DNA of 37,408 bases from Oligoflexia bacterium (GCA_030432875.1 JAUILP010000033.1:1-37408); one strand, 5' to 3'; counted from the stretch's first letter, positions 16,729 to 25,460 are shown. Numbers and translations: made by a program. The notes: generated by a model not told the origin, from the letters alone.

Positions 16729-16836
16729 AGTTCATCACAAATACGTGGCGTGAATCAATTTATAATACATAGGTGTGAGTACATGATGGACTCCAAGGCT
16801 CATAAGATCGCGTTCCCCTTCTAAAAAAGTTCTAAT

Positions 16837-16865
16837 TTATAAGTGCGTTCAATTAATGGTATACT
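16837..16865 (+). promoter_or_regulatory. Extended -10 promoter candidate for srkA
   Basis: TGGTATACT (16857-16865) combines an extended TGN with a TATACT -10 box. TTATAA at 16837-16842 lies 17 bp upstream as a weak -35. Transcription would start near 16872, about 65 nt before the srkA start. The rest of the 208-bp gap before srkA shows nothing else. Confidence 0.42.
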
Positions 16866-16936
16866 TATTTCGTTTATGGCCTATATTTTATTAAACGATT
16901 TGAGGCCTATGGCTAATACTCATTGAAGAGGTTTAT

Positions 16937-17962
16937 GTGTCGCTTTGGGGTAACAAGGAAACAGCATTTTTTTATGAACTCACGCCCGATGTTATTCTTA
17001 ATGCTATTGAGGCGACTCTTCCCGTGCGCTGTACCGGACGCATAAATGCCTTAAACAGCATGGAAAATAGAGTTTATGATATTGAAATCGATGATGGCTC
17101 CGCAAAGGGCAAAAATATCATTGCGAAGTTTTACCGTCCGGGTCGTTGGAATTTTGACGAAATTAGTGAAGAGCACCAATTTCTTTTTGACCTTCGGGAA
17201 AACGAAATCCCTGTTGTTCCTCCACTCACGAACGATGGAGGGCAAAGCCTTTTTAAACTGGGATCGGGTGATATTTTATTTTGTATTTATGAAAAATTTT
17301 ATGGCCGAAGTCCAGACGAAGTTCTTATGTCTGATTGGCAGCGTCTCGGTCGCCTTCTGGGCCGTATTCACTTAGTGGGCAAAACTAAAAAATTTAACCA
17401 CCGCCGCACTCTAACTACTGAATCCTACGGAATCAGTAGCCTAAATATTCTTAAAAATCTCGATCTTATTCCCCAAGATATTAGACAAAATTATTTTGAT
17501 CTCATTGAAACCATTTGCCAAAAAATTTCGCCTTTATTAGAGGATACGCCGTGCCAGCGCATTCATGGGGATGCCCATCTGGGCAATCTTCTTTTGCGCG
17601 ACAATGACTATTACTGGGTGGACTTTGATGACACGCTAATGGGGCCAACAATTCAGGATTTCTGGTTATTTTTGCCGGGTAGGGATGGTTATGCCCAAGA
17701 AGCTATGCGTCATTTGATCGAAGGGTATCAGGAAATGAACCATTTTAATCCTAAGGATCTTCGCCTTATGGAACCATTGCGCGCCCTCCGTCTTATTCAT
17801 TTTAATGCCTGGATTGCGCTGCGCTGGGAAGATCCCGCTTTTAAAAAAGCTTTTTCTTTTTTTAGTGACGCGCAGTACTGGTATCATCAATCACAAGACC
17901 TAAAGGATCAGTTGGGACTTATTGATCATAGCCCTTGGGAGGGTCTCCTCGGATATTCTTAA
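16937..17962 (+). CDS. srkA: Stress response kinase A (SrkA/YihE-like Ser/Thr kinase)
   Basis: Cytosolic aminoglycoside-phosphotransferase-fold kinase; in E. coli SrkA counters MazEF-linked death under stress. The 341 residues match SrkA along their full length: LNSMENRVYDIE at 39-50, AKFYRPGRWN at 63-72 with the ATP-binding Lys64, a EEHQFLFDL helix at 78-86, EIPVVPP at 90-96, GRLLGRIHLVG at 138-148, the catalytic IHGDAHLGN at 209-217 (base Asp212, metal-binding Asn217), VDFDDTLMGPTIQDFW at 228-243 (metal-binding Asp229) and EPLRALRLIHFNAW. The start is GTG 16937 with GAAGAGG 5 nt upstream. It appears to be a single-gene unit with its own promoter. Confidence 0.92.
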   Translation: MSLWGNKETAFFYELTPDVILNAIEATLPVRCTGRINALNSMENRVYDIEIDDGSAKGKNIIAKFYRPGRWNFDEISEEHQFLFDLRENEIPVVPPLTNDGGQSLFKLGSGDILFCIYEKFYGRSPDEVLMSDWQRLGRLLGRIHLVGKTKKFNHRRTLTTESYGISSLNILKNLDLIPQDIRQNYFDLIETICQKISPLLEDTPCQRIHGDAHLGNLLLRDNDYYWVDFDDTLMGPTIQDFWLFLPGRDGYAQEAMRHLIEGYQEMNHFNPKDLRLMEPLRALRLIHFNAWIALRWEDPAFKKAFSFFSDAQYWYHQSQDLKDQLGLIDHSPWEGLLGYS

Positions 17963-18007
17963 ATAGCACTAATAGGTTAAATTGGCGCTAACTGTGTTGC
18001 TCGCTCA

Positions 18008-18049
18008 GGAAAAAATGCTCATTTACCATAAAGTAAACTCCGTTTTTCC
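18008..18049 (+). repeat. Nested inverted repeat downstream of srkA
   Basis: GGAAAAA at 18008-18014 pairs with TTTTTCC at 18043-18049, and inside it TTTAC (18022-18026) pairs with GTAAA (18033-18037). The resulting interrupted hairpin lies 46 nt after the srkA stop and might end srkA transcription, though its T run is part of the stem. A TATAAT at 18065-18070 just beyond it is a possible -10 box for the next gene, without a good -35. Confidence 0.3.
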
Positions 18050-18200
18050 CCCAACCTCGCGCCTTATAATCTGCAATTTAGCCTAGTCGTATGCGGTGCT
18101 GGCGTGAAACACGAAATTTAGGAGCTATGCCAAAAAGAGACAATGGCAAGGCGGCAAACATGATTTAGACCATAGAAATTTTTAAAGGAAGGAAAGGTCA

Positions 18201-19085
18201 ATGCAAGACCCGGCGTCGTTTGTCCCCATTCCCATTCCGGGATTTAGCGAACCTCTCAGTTCTTGGACGCACTTGTGTGCGGCATTTATCGCCTTTTTAG
18301 GGTGGATAATTTTGCTGAGAAAAGGTCGGGGCAATAAGTTGCGGATTTTTACCCTCTCGGTATTTTCATTCTCCATGGTGTTTTTATTCTCCATGAGTGG
18401 GGTTTATCATTTATTGGAACCAGGAGGGCTTGCCAGGGAGGTTTTTCGCCGTTTAGATCATGCCGGTATCTGGGTGCTCATCGTAGGAAGTTTCACTCCC
18501 ATTCACACTTTACTTTTTCGAGGCATTTGGCGCTGGGGATTTTTATTTTTTATCTGGACAATTGCTATTACTGGGATGGTGCTAGAAGTTATATTTTTTG
18601 ATAACTTCCCGGAGTGGCTGAGTTTAACCTGCTATTTATCTCTAGGATGGATGGGGGTACTCACGGGCATAAAATATTCAAAGCAATATGGTCATCATGG
18701 AGCAAAACTCCTTGTACTGGGAGGCATAACCTATAGTATTGGAGGTCTGCTGGAATATCTTAGGTGGCCGGTTCTTGTACCTGGAGTTATTGGGCCTCAT
18801 GAACTTTTTCATTTTTTTGTGATGGGGGGATGTTTCTGTCACTACCTATTTATTTATGATCGCGCCGGATATCCAGTGATCAATCAAATTATTGTTGATG
18901 TCATCGAGCGTCCGGGACCACAATTTTGGGCGAAAATGCGTGGAGAAAACCTATTTTTTAGAGCCTCTTCGCTTCATGAAATCAAAAATAAAATACATGT
19001 TAAAGTGGTTCAATTGTTTCCGTCAACGGTCCGTCCCAATGAAATCATCTTGAAGCTCAAAAAAGAAGATCTCATTTCTCTATAA
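18201..19085 (+). CDS. trhA: Hemolysin III / TrhA family membrane protein (PAQR superfamily)
   Basis: Seven-helix inner-membrane protein of the PAQR superfamily; bacterial members have been linked to membrane energetics and fluidity. Conserved points in the 294 residues: SEPLSSWTHL at 16-25, SGVYH at 66-70 (Ser66 and His70), RLDHAGIW at 84-91 with Asp86, GSFTP at 96-100, and GPHELFHFFVMGG at 198-210 followed by HYLF, giving His200 and His204. Ser, Asp and the His pair form the metal-binding hydrolase-like site of PAQR proteins. Typical TrhA proteins end soon after the seventh helix (about 210-220 residues); this one adds some 70 soluble residues with many Lys/Ile. AAGGAAAGG just upstream supports ATG 18201. 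Confidence 0.88.
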   Translation: MQDPASFVPIPIPGFSEPLSSWTHLCAAFIAFLGWIILLRKGRGNKLRIFTLSVFSFSMVFLFSMSGVYHLLEPGGLAREVFRRLDHAGIWVLIVGSFTPIHTLLFRGIWRWGFLFFIWTIAITGMVLEVIFFDNFPEWLSLTCYLSLGWMGVLTGIKYSKQYGHHGAKLLVLGGITYSIGGLLEYLRWPVLVPGVIGPHELFHFFVMGGCFCHYLFIYDRAGYPVINQIIVDVIERPGPQFWAKMRGENLFFRASSLHEIKNKIHVKVVQLFPSTVRPNEIILKLKKEDLISL

Positions 19086-19105
19086 ATTATTTTTAAGGGT
19101 TTATC

Positions 19106-19375
19106 ATGGATTTTAAAGTTTTTTCAGCCACATTTATTACCATTTTTCTCGCAGAATTAGGCGACAAAACCCAGTTTGCCGCTATGGCAGTTTCTGCTAC
19201 GACGACGAGCACCACTTCTGTCCTGCTCGGTGTGGTGTTTGCTTTGGCCTTGGCAGGTACTTTAGGGGTTTTGGCTGGAAGCCTTCTAGGTAATGTCCTA
19301 AATCCTCAAATGATGAAATATATCTCCGGCGCCCTACTTATTTTAATGGGAGCGTGGATACTCATTAAAAAGTAG
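19106..19375 (+). CDS. Half-size GDT1/TMEM165 (UPF0016) cation transporter
   Basis: Inner-membrane transporter family; characterised members export Mn2+ or exchange cations for protons. The 89 residues hold one copy of the three-helix unit with the signature AELGDKTQ at 16-23 in the first helix. Most family members carry two inverted copies of this unit, so a single copy must pair with itself or with another half. No second copy lies beside it in this window. AAGGG 7 nt upstream of ATG 19106 supports the start; it follows trhA by 20 nt and is probably cotranscribed with it. Confidence 0.88.
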   Translation: MDFKVFSATFITIFLAELGDKTQFAAMAVSATTTSTTSVLLGVVFALALAGTLGVLAGSLLGNVLNPQMMKYISGALLILMGAWILIKK

Positions 19376-19461
19376 AATAACCTAAAGAAAAAGCAAATTC
19401 ATCTTTGCAAGCAAACGATACGTAGTAGTACTAGAATATGGAGCATTGGGGCTAAAAAAAC

Positions 19462-20208
19462 TCAGCTTTGGCTATCATCCCAAATATTGACAATTTCTTC
19501 ACTAAACTGAGGATTGCCGCCATAAATGCTGTCTGTTAAAAAAGCTTTTTCTTCACCGGCTTTTTTTGCGAAAACTTCACAGTACCAAACCCTTTTTTCG
19601 CTATTCCACCTGTAGCCATGTTCTTTAAGCAAATCCTTTTTTTCAAAAGGACTCTTCCAGGCTAATATTCTGAGTAAATGCTCTTCACATTTTGAGGTAA
19701 GTTCAGAAAAATAGAGCTTAATAAGATTGAATGTTGTGGCACAGTCAAAAATAGCGCGATGAGGAAAAGGATTGAGAAAACCGTGGTCCGCAGCTAAATG
19801 TTGTAAAGAGCGGCTGCGAAAGCCCTTGCTGAGCCAGTCAATATGGCGAAGAGAACATGCCCAGGTGGATTCGCGTGTTACCTGCGAAATTTCTGGACAA
19901 GCCAGGAGAAAAGAGCGATCAAATGGGGCATTATGAGCCACGACTAAAGAACATTTACGCATCAAATCAGAAACATAAGGCCAATCAATCTTAGCACCAA
20001 CAACATGCTCAGGATGAATCCCAGTAATTTTGGTGATTTCCTCTGAAATTGGCGTATGATCCGGCTGATTTAGAGAACCGTAGGTTGCTACAATAAAAGG
20101 GTTCTCGTCCGCAACTACGCCAAACATTAAAATACCGATCTCAAGAATTTCATCCTGACTAGGGTCGAGTCCCGTCGTTTCTAAGTCGATAATCATGCCA
20201 TAATCCAT
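19462..20208 (-). CDS. DEDDh 3'-5' exonuclease (DnaQ-like) with C-terminal extension
   Basis: Metal-dependent 3'-5' exonuclease of the DnaQ/RNase T class acting on DNA or RNA ends. The 248 residues show Exo I IIDLETTGLD (Asp8 and Glu10), Exo II HNAPFDRSF (Asp97) and Exo III HRAIFDC (His150 and Asp155), a complete DEDDh set. A second region (about 170-248) carries KDLLKEHGYRWNSEKRVWY, an 'L-k-x-x-G-Y-r-W-x-x-x-x-k-x-W' pattern I have seen behind the exonuclease domain in other DnaQ-like proteins, perhaps nucleic-acid binding. It lacks a polymerase-binding clamp motif I can identify, so a repair role is likelier than replicative proofreading. It stands alone on the minus strand, convergent with the GDT1-like gene. 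Confidence 0.87.
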   Translation of the reverse strand: MDYGMIIDLETTGLDPSQDEILEIGILMFGVVADENPFIVATYGSLNQPDHTPISEEITKITGIHPEHVVGAKIDWPYVSDLMRKCSLVVAHNAPFDRSFLLACPEISQVTRESTWACSLRHIDWLSKGFRSRSLQHLAADHGFLNPFPHRAIFDCATTFNLIKLYFSELTSKCEEHLLRILAWKSPFEKKDLLKEHGYRWNSEKRVWYCEVFAKKAGEEKAFLTDSIYGGNPQFSEEIVNIWDDSQS

Positions 20209-20253
20209 ATTGAGTCGCCCCTTTTTTGCTAAATGCCAATTTTTACCGGGTAT

Positions 20254-20281
20254 TTGTGACGATGTAAAAAAGTCATATAAT
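20254..20281 (+). promoter_or_regulatory. Sigma70-type promoter candidate for the HD-GYP/aat operon
   Basis: TTGTGA at 20254-20259 and TATAAT at 20276-20281 with a 16-bp spacer. Transcription would begin near 20288, in the 139-170 bp gap between the divergent exonuclease and HD-GYP genes. Confidence 0.42.
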
Positions 20282-20380
20282 GTATATAGTCTGTCAATTT
20301 TTATTAGTAAATAGCAATTTGTACTGAGGCTCTCCTCTGCCCCACGAGTGGAGAATCCAACAAAATTTAAAGGTTATGAT

Positions 20381-22396
20381 TTGCCTATGCACCCAAATGA
20401 AGGAAATGCACTAAAGCATCCACAAGAGCAAATTTTAGTTGATGATTTTTCTGACCTTAAGAAAATATTTAATAATGATCCAGCGTACGAAAGTTATCAA
20501 GTTGATAGTCCAAATGAGCATTGTATCACTCTCTATCGTGATGGTCAGACAAAGATCTTTATTGATAGCGTCTTGTGGCAAAATCCTAGGACCTGTGCTG
20601 AGTATTTGGAGTATTCTGAGACACAAGGAAGCACCTTGATTTTTGTTGGTCAGGCGAAGTATTTTAACAATTTTACCCTACCCTCCAACAAAGAACACAT
20701 TCAGTTTTTTTGTCTCCCGCAAACACCAGATGGTATTAATTATAGTGTTAGAAGCCTCCACAATTTACAGATGGCGATAGAGCGTATCCTTGAAGAAAAA
20801 GAATATGTTGAAACGAGCACAAAAGAAATTAAGTATATGCTTTCGATTTCTAGAGAACTCAACGGCGAACGAAATATCAATAAGTTGCTCGGACTGATTC
20901 TCACTAAAGCCCGAGAAGTTACTAAGGCCGATGCCGGATCAATTTATACACTAGAGTCATCAAGTGGTGGAATTGAAAACGGAGTTTTGCGCTTTCATCT
21001 TACTCAGAATGATAGCATCCAAAATAGTTTGTCTGCATTTACACTTAAGGTCAATAATGACTCTATCGTTGGCAAGGTTGTTTTGAGTGAGAAAGCCATA
21101 AATATTATGGATCTTTATAAACTCGATCCCGATCCATCTAAAAACCCCTATCAGGCCAGGCATGATAAATCATGGGATGAGCGCACCGGATATGAGTCCC
21201 ACTCTATGTTGACTTTACCGATTTTTGATATAAGTCACAAGGTAACCGGGGTTATTCAACTTATTAATCGCAAAAAAAAACCGGAAACCACCTTGAAGTC
21301 ACCCGCTGACTTCGCCCAGAACATAATACCATTTGATGATCGTGATGTGGAATACGCTTTGATTGTAGCCCAACAAGCGGGTATTGCTTTAGAAAATGCA
21401 AATTTAAATAAGGAAATAGAAAATCTCTTTGATGGATTTGTTAATGCCTCGGTTAAAGCAATTGAACAAAGGGATCCATCCACAAGCGGTCATTCACACC
21501 GAGTGGCTGATTTAACGTTGGGTATTGCGTCAATTATTAATACTATTGATCATGGTCGTTTCGCCAAAACACATTTTAATGAAGATCAAATGCTCGAAAT
21601 CCGCTATGCCTCTTTGCTTCATGATTTTGGTAAAGTTGGTGTTAGGGAAGGGGTGTTGACTAAGGCCAAAAAACTTTATCCCTGGGAGCTCGATTGTTTA
21701 AATTATCGTTTTGAGGTTATTCAATCAGGGATTGAAGTGAACACATTAGAAAAGAGACTACAGTACCTGAAATCACCTAATGCTTTTCCGCCTGGTTATA
21801 ATGAAGAAATAATTAGTCAGGAGCATGATGAAAAAATCAAGCAGCTTAAAACAATATTGGATTTTATTATGGCAGCTAATGAGCCAACTATCTTAGAGCA
21901 AGATACCTTTGATAAACTTAGAGATATTGCAAGCTACCATTACTACAATTTAAAAGGTGAACGAAAACCCTACCTCCAGAGCCAAGAACTAAATGCCTTG
22001 TCGGTTATGCGCGGGTCTCTTACGCGAGAGGAGTTTGCTGAGATACAGAGCCATGTCACGCACACCTATGAATTTTTAAGAAAAATTCCTTGGGGGCGAA
22101 GGCTCTTTAATGTGCCTCATATTGCCGCCAAACATCATGAGAAACTAGACGGGACGGGTTATCCGACTGGATCTGAATCTCCTGAAATTCCCATTCAAAC
22201 CCGCATGATGACGATAGCAGATATTTTTGATGCTTTAACGGCAGCTGATCGCCCCTATAAAAAGGCCGTGCCAAGAGAAAAGGCTTTGGATATACTTCAT
22301 CTAGATGTAAAAGCCCAAAAACTGGATCCTGATCTTTTTGAGATTTTTATCCAGTCTAAGATTTATGAAAAGATTCTCGATCATCAAAAGCCATGA
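20381..22396 (+). CDS. GAF and HD-GYP domain protein, probable cyclic-di-GMP phosphodiesterase
   Basis: Likely cytosolic enzyme that breaks down cyclic-di-GMP. From the TTG at 20381 the protein has 671 residues: an N-terminal domain of unknown type (1 to about 135), a helical linker, a GAF domain (about 154-341, with DAGSIYTLE and VTGVIQLINRK segments) and an HD-GYP domain. The latter has GHSHRVADL, the metal-binding LLHDFGKVGV (His414-Asp415), HHEKLDGTGYPTG (GYP at 593-595) and IADIFDALTAADRPYK. HD and GYP lie about 180 residues apart, against roughly 60 in compact HD-GYP domains, so about 115 residues are inserted. The start is uncertain: TTG 20381 has AAAGG 7 nt upstream, GTG 20348 has no ribosome site, and ATG 20387 lies 13 nt from AAAGG. 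The stop overlaps aat (ATGA). Confidence 0.88.
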   Translation: MPMHPNEGNALKHPQEQILVDDFSDLKKIFNNDPAYESYQVDSPNEHCITLYRDGQTKIFIDSVLWQNPRTCAEYLEYSETQGSTLIFVGQAKYFNNFTLPSNKEHIQFFCLPQTPDGINYSVRSLHNLQMAIERILEEKEYVETSTKEIKYMLSISRELNGERNINKLLGLILTKAREVTKADAGSIYTLESSSGGIENGVLRFHLTQNDSIQNSLSAFTLKVNNDSIVGKVVLSEKAINIMDLYKLDPDPSKNPYQARHDKSWDERTGYESHSMLTLPIFDISHKVTGVIQLINRKKKPETTLKSPADFAQNIIPFDDRDVEYALIVAQQAGIALENANLNKEIENLFDGFVNASVKAIEQRDPSTSGHSHRVADLTLGIASIINTIDHGRFAKTHFNEDQMLEIRYASLLHDFGKVGVREGVLTKAKKLYPWELDCLNYRFEVIQSGIEVNTLEKRLQYLKSPNAFPPGYNEEIISQEHDEKIKQLKTILDFIMAANEPTILEQDTFDKLRDIASYHYYNLKGERKPYLQSQELNALSVMRGSLTREEFAEIQSHVTHTYEFLRKIPWGRRLFNVPHIAAKHHEKLDGTGYPTGSESPEIPIQTRMMTIADIFDALTAADRPYKKAVPREKALDILHLDVKAQKLDPDLFEIFIQSKIYEKILDHQKP

Positions 22397-23004
22397 GCCG
22401 ACGAAAAATAGAAATTACACCAGAAATTCTTTTGACCGCTTACGCGCAGGGATATTTTCCTATGCCTGATCCTGCTTCAGGCGCTCTTCTTTGGTTTCAT
22501 CCAAATCCTAGAGCCATTCTTCCCTTGCATGGATTTCATGTCTCAAAATCTTTAAAACGCACGCTTAATAAAAAAGATTATAGCGTTACCATCGATAAGA
22601 GTTTTTCCGAGGTTGTGAGTAAATGTGCTGAGCGTGAGGAAACATGGATAAACGAGGAAATAAAAAATCTTTATCAAAAAACTCATTTCCTAGGTTTTGC
22701 CCATTCTCTCGAGATTTGGCGTGAGGAAATGCTGATTGGGGGTGTTTATGGCATCGCTCTTGGTTCAGCATTTTTTGCCGAATCCATGTTTCATACCCGT
22801 GACAATGGTTCTAAGATCGCTTTATATCACCTAGTAAAACATTTAAATGCACTTAATTTTTCGCTATTAGAAGTTCAGTTTCTAACCCCGCATCTTGCCT
22901 CCCTTGGGGCCATAGAGATCAGCAGAGATGATTATCTGAAAAAACTCCATAACGCAATTAGGGCCTCTGATATTATCTTTAAGACTCAGAAAACAGATAA
23001 TTAA
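22393..23004 (+). CDS. aat: Leucyl/phenylalanyl-tRNA-protein transferase
   Basis: Adds Leu or Phe from its tRNA to proteins with N-terminal Arg or Lys, marking them for ClpAP through ClpS (N-degron pathway); cytosolic. The 203 residues contain AYAQGYFPMPD at 16-26, LLWFHPNPRAILP at 32-44, ETWINEEI at 83-90, GFAHSLEIW at 101-109, a IGGVYGIALGSAFFAESMF stretch at 115-133, and LASLGAIEISRDDY at 168-181, in the same order as in E. coli Aat. Length is slightly short of E. coli's 234. The start overlaps the HD-GYP stop by 4 nt, so its translation is probably coupled to that gene. Confidence 0.95.
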   Translation: MSRRKIEITPEILLTAYAQGYFPMPDPASGALLWFHPNPRAILPLHGFHVSKSLKRTLNKKDYSVTIDKSFSEVVSKCAEREETWINEEIKNLYQKTHFLGFAHSLEIWREEMLIGGVYGIALGSAFFAESMFHTRDNGSKIALYHLVKHLNALNFSLLEVQFLTPHLASLGAIEISRDDYLKKLHNAIRASDIIFKTQKTDN

Positions 23005-23062
23005 CAATAAATTATTTGAAAAATGACAAAATCTAGCCTCTGATAAACCTCCCAAAAAAGAC

Positions 23063-23089
23063 TTATGTATAAAAAAAAAATGCCGAAAG
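23063..23089 (+). promoter_or_regulatory. Possible flagellar sigma28 promoter of the chemotaxis operon
   Basis: TTATGTAT at 23063-23070, an 11-bp spacer that is almost all A, and GCCGAAAG at 23082-23089. The FliA consensus is TAAAGTTT-N11-GCCGATAA; the -35 matches 5 of 8, the -10 matches 6 of 8, and the spacing is exact. It lies 39 bp before the MCP start, in the 124-bp gap after aat. Confidence 0.42.
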
Positions 23090-23128
23090 AGAGTCCAAAT
23101 TTAATGTGTCTTTTAAGGAGAACACTCT

Positions 23129-24571
23129 ATGTCTGAGGCTGCACGCAATATTTTACCGGTGTCCGATAACCCCAAAATCAGTTCAAATACAGAGGCTAAT
23201 GTCCCGACGGCCAGAGAAATATCAGCCTGCATCAGTGATCTTGGTGATGTTCTCAAAGCTGATAGTGCTTCTTTTACCACCAAAAATATCGATAAAAGCA
23301 AATTTTGGTACGAGCCTGTTAAAAATATTGTGGGCTTTATCAATGATAATAGAAATAAGGTGACGGATGTCTTTAAAGAGCTCACCACAAATGTCATTAA
23401 AACGGTGTTTTCGCTTGCAGAAACTTCGCGAGCCTTAGACAAAATTCAGGGGGAAACCCGTCAGCTCGCTGATTACTCTTCTACCATAGCCAGTGCTGGA
23501 GAAGAACTGAGTGCGACCATAAATTCTATAAGCCACAATCTCCAAAACACAGTGGAAGCCTCGACAGAAGCTCGAAAGTTTGCGCAAACGGGAACCGATG
23601 TTATAGGGCAAACACGAGGAAAAATTGAAAATGTAGACAACATCCTCCTTAATACCGCTGACACACTCAAAAACCTCCTGACTGCGGCAGACCAGGCAGA
23701 TAAAATCATTCGGGTTGTAAACGATATATCTTCAAAAACCGATTTACTCGCGCTTAATGCATCGATTGAAGCTGCGCGTGCAGGAGCAGCTGGAAAAGGA
23801 TTTGCTGTCGTGGCTCATGAGGTTAGCCGTCTTTCTGAAAAAACACAGGCTTCTATTTGTGACATCGAAAATATCATAAACAACATTAAAGGTGAAGTTC
23901 ATAAGGTCTCAGAAAATATTAAACAAGGAACTTCTTCAGCCCAGCAAGCAGTTACCAAGGTGAATGAAGCAGAAGACACGATTAAAGGGATCATGGTTAA
24001 AATAAATTATGTTGACAACGAAGTAGCTAATATCGGTTCTGCGGTTAAGGAACAAGGACAAGCAGTTTCAGATATTGCAAACAATATTTCAACGATTTCG
24101 AGAGGAAGTAATGAGGTTAATAAAGAAATTACGAACATAGCGGAGTCAATTGATCTAGCCACTCGTAGAACGAATACTATAAGAAACGAACTAGGTAAAG
24201 CCAACGCAACACCTCTTGAAACGGTTCAACACTCAAAAGTTGACCACCTATTTTGGATGCACCGCCTGCGCCGCATGATTGAAGGAAAAGAAACGATACG
24301 AAGTGAGGAGTTCACTGATCATACCGTTTGCCGTCTTGGAAAATGGTACTATTCTTTAAAAATTGATGAGCATGGAACGGATTTTAAGACCGCGCACAAA
24401 GATTTGGAGCCGCCTCACGCTAAACTTCATAGTGTCGCCGCTAATTTAATCAAACTATACAATAACGGTGATCATGATGAAGCCTTCAAACTTTATCAGC
24501 AGTGTGTGCCTATAAGCGAAGAAATTATCGATAAACTTGAAAAAATCTATCTTATTATGCAAAAAGAGTAA
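23129..24571 (+). CDS. Soluble methyl-accepting chemotaxis protein with C-terminal CZB zinc-binding domain
   Basis: Cytosolic chemoreceptor that would control CheA from inside the cell. The 480 residues contain no membrane segment and no recognisable PAS or other N-terminal sensor (1 to about 95 unknown). The signalling helices follow, with the hairpin tip [20 protein letters not shown] at 205-224 and [15 protein letters not shown] after it. The C-terminus (about 365-480) is a CZB domain: [10 protein letters not shown] with His373, [12 protein letters not shown] with Cys401, and HAKLH with His430 and His434, which together are the expected 3His/1Cys zinc site. CZB receptors such as TlpD sense zinc or hypochlorous acid through the Cys. 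There is no CheR-tethering pentapeptide. AAGGAG 8 nt upstream supports ATG 23129. First gene of the chemotaxis operon. Confidence 0.93.
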   Translation: MSEAARNILPVSDNPKISSNTEANVPTAREISACISDLGDVLKADSASFTTKNIDKSKFWYEPVKNIVGFINDNRNKVTDVFKELTTNVIKTVFSLAETSRALDKIQGETRQLADYSSTIASAGEELSATINSISHNLQNTVEASTEARKFAQTGTDVIGQTRGKIENVDNILLNTADTLKNLLTAADQADKIIRVVNDISSKTDLLALNASIEAARAGAAGKGFAVVAHEVSRLSEKTQASICDIENIINNIKGEVHKVSENIKQGTSSAQQAVTKVNEAEDTIKGIMVKINYVDNEVANIGSAVKEQGQAVSDIANNISTISRGSNEVNKEITNIAESIDLATRRTNTIRNELGKANATPLETVQHSKVDHLFWMHRLRRMIEGKETIRSEEFTDHTVCRLGKWYYSLKIDEHGTDFKTAHKDLEPPHAKLHSVAANLIKLYNNGDHDEAFKLYQQCVPISEEIIDKLEKIYLIMQKE

Positions 24572-24574
24572 CTA

Positions 24575-25459
24575 ATGTCAAAGATACTCATTTACCATAA
24601 AAATGCTGAATTCAGAGGCAAAATAGAAGCTTGTTTGGCGCAACATAGTTTTACCATTGTTCCATGCTATTCGGCGGCTAAGCTAGATTTTTATCTCAAT
24701 AAGATGGCTCAAAATGGGGAACCCTTTATCTTACTTGCAGAGGAAACCCATAGCGATGAGCTTACTCGCCGCAGGATTGCCCATATCTCTTTAAGCGAGG
24801 AAACGACTTCCGCCGAAATTATTGGAAAAATAAATGCTCTTAATATACGAAGCGCAGGGATTAAAGTTCAGTCATTTGTGGAAAATGACATGGAGAGATA
24901 TGATCTCATCGTAATAGGCTCAAGCACCGGAGGTCTACCGGTAGCAAAAAGTATACTGAAAAAAATGCAGGTAAAAAATACCATCGTCATAATGTGTCAG
25001 CATATTGATGCAGAAAATACAAAAGTCATTTTGCCGACACTTTCTGATAGTAAGGGACGCAAGGCTATCCTTATTGATGCTTCAACTAAGCTCGATTTAG
25101 GCAATATATATTTATTACATGGGGGATCAGATTATATCTTAAATGAGCGGTATGGGAGTATTTATGTTAATCACATTGGCCTTACGTCAGAATTTTACCA
25201 TCCATCAATTAATTCCCTTTTAAGTAGCGTAGATTCGGTAGCTAATAAAAAGATTGCTATAGTGATACTTTCGGGGCTTGGTTCTGATGGGAAACAGGCT
25301 ATAAGTCAACAAAAGCTTTTTAATGTCGATTTAATTGTGCAGGATCCTGGAGACGCCATCGCCCCCGGCATGCCACAGTCAGTTATTGATACAGGAAAGG
25401 CTACGAGCATATTTAAGGCAAAAACTCTTCCTGATTACCTAAAAGATAAGGTTGCCTGA
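24575..25459 (+). CDS. cheB: CheB-type protein-glutamate methylesterase with vestigial receiver
   Basis: Removes methyl groups from chemoreceptors for adaptation. The catalytic domain (about 108-294) has IGSSTGG at 114-120 (nucleophile Ser117), MCQHID at 140-145 (His143), YHPSINSLLSS at 208-218 and LSGLGSDG at 232-239 (Asp238), a full CheB triad. The N-terminal 100 residues look like a receiver in size and in starting KILIYHKNAEFRGKI. However, the acidic pair is absent, the phospho-Asp position falls in FILLAEETH with no Asp, and I see no conserved Lys. It should therefore not be phosphorylated by CheA in the usual way. The gene begins 3 nt after the MCP stop. Alternative: a CheB with an unrelated regulatory domain. 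Confidence 0.9.
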   Translation: MSKILIYHKNAEFRGKIEACLAQHSFTIVPCYSAAKLDFYLNKMAQNGEPFILLAEETHSDELTRRRIAHISLSEETTSAEIIGKINALNIRSAGIKVQSFVENDMERYDLIVIGSSTGGLPVAKSILKKMQVKNTIVIMCQHIDAENTKVILPTLSDSKGRKAILIDASTKLDLGNIYLLHGGSDYILNERYGSIYVNHIGLTSEFYHPSINSLLSSVDSVANKKIAIVILSGLGSDGKQAISQQKLFNVDLIVQDPGDAIAPGMPQSVIDTGKATSIFKAKTLPDYLKDKVA

Positions 25460-25460
25460 T

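Noticed and set aside
18018-18032. 15-base exact repeat (CTCATTTACCATAAA) also found at 24588-24602
   Set aside because: One copy is in an intergenic hairpin and the other inside the start of cheB; a 15-base AT-rich match is expected by chance in 37 kb.
18127-18168. 13-codon frame after AGGAGCT upstream of trhA as a leader peptide
   Set aside because: The ribosome site is only 2 nt from the ATG and the peptide has no run of a regulatory amino acid.
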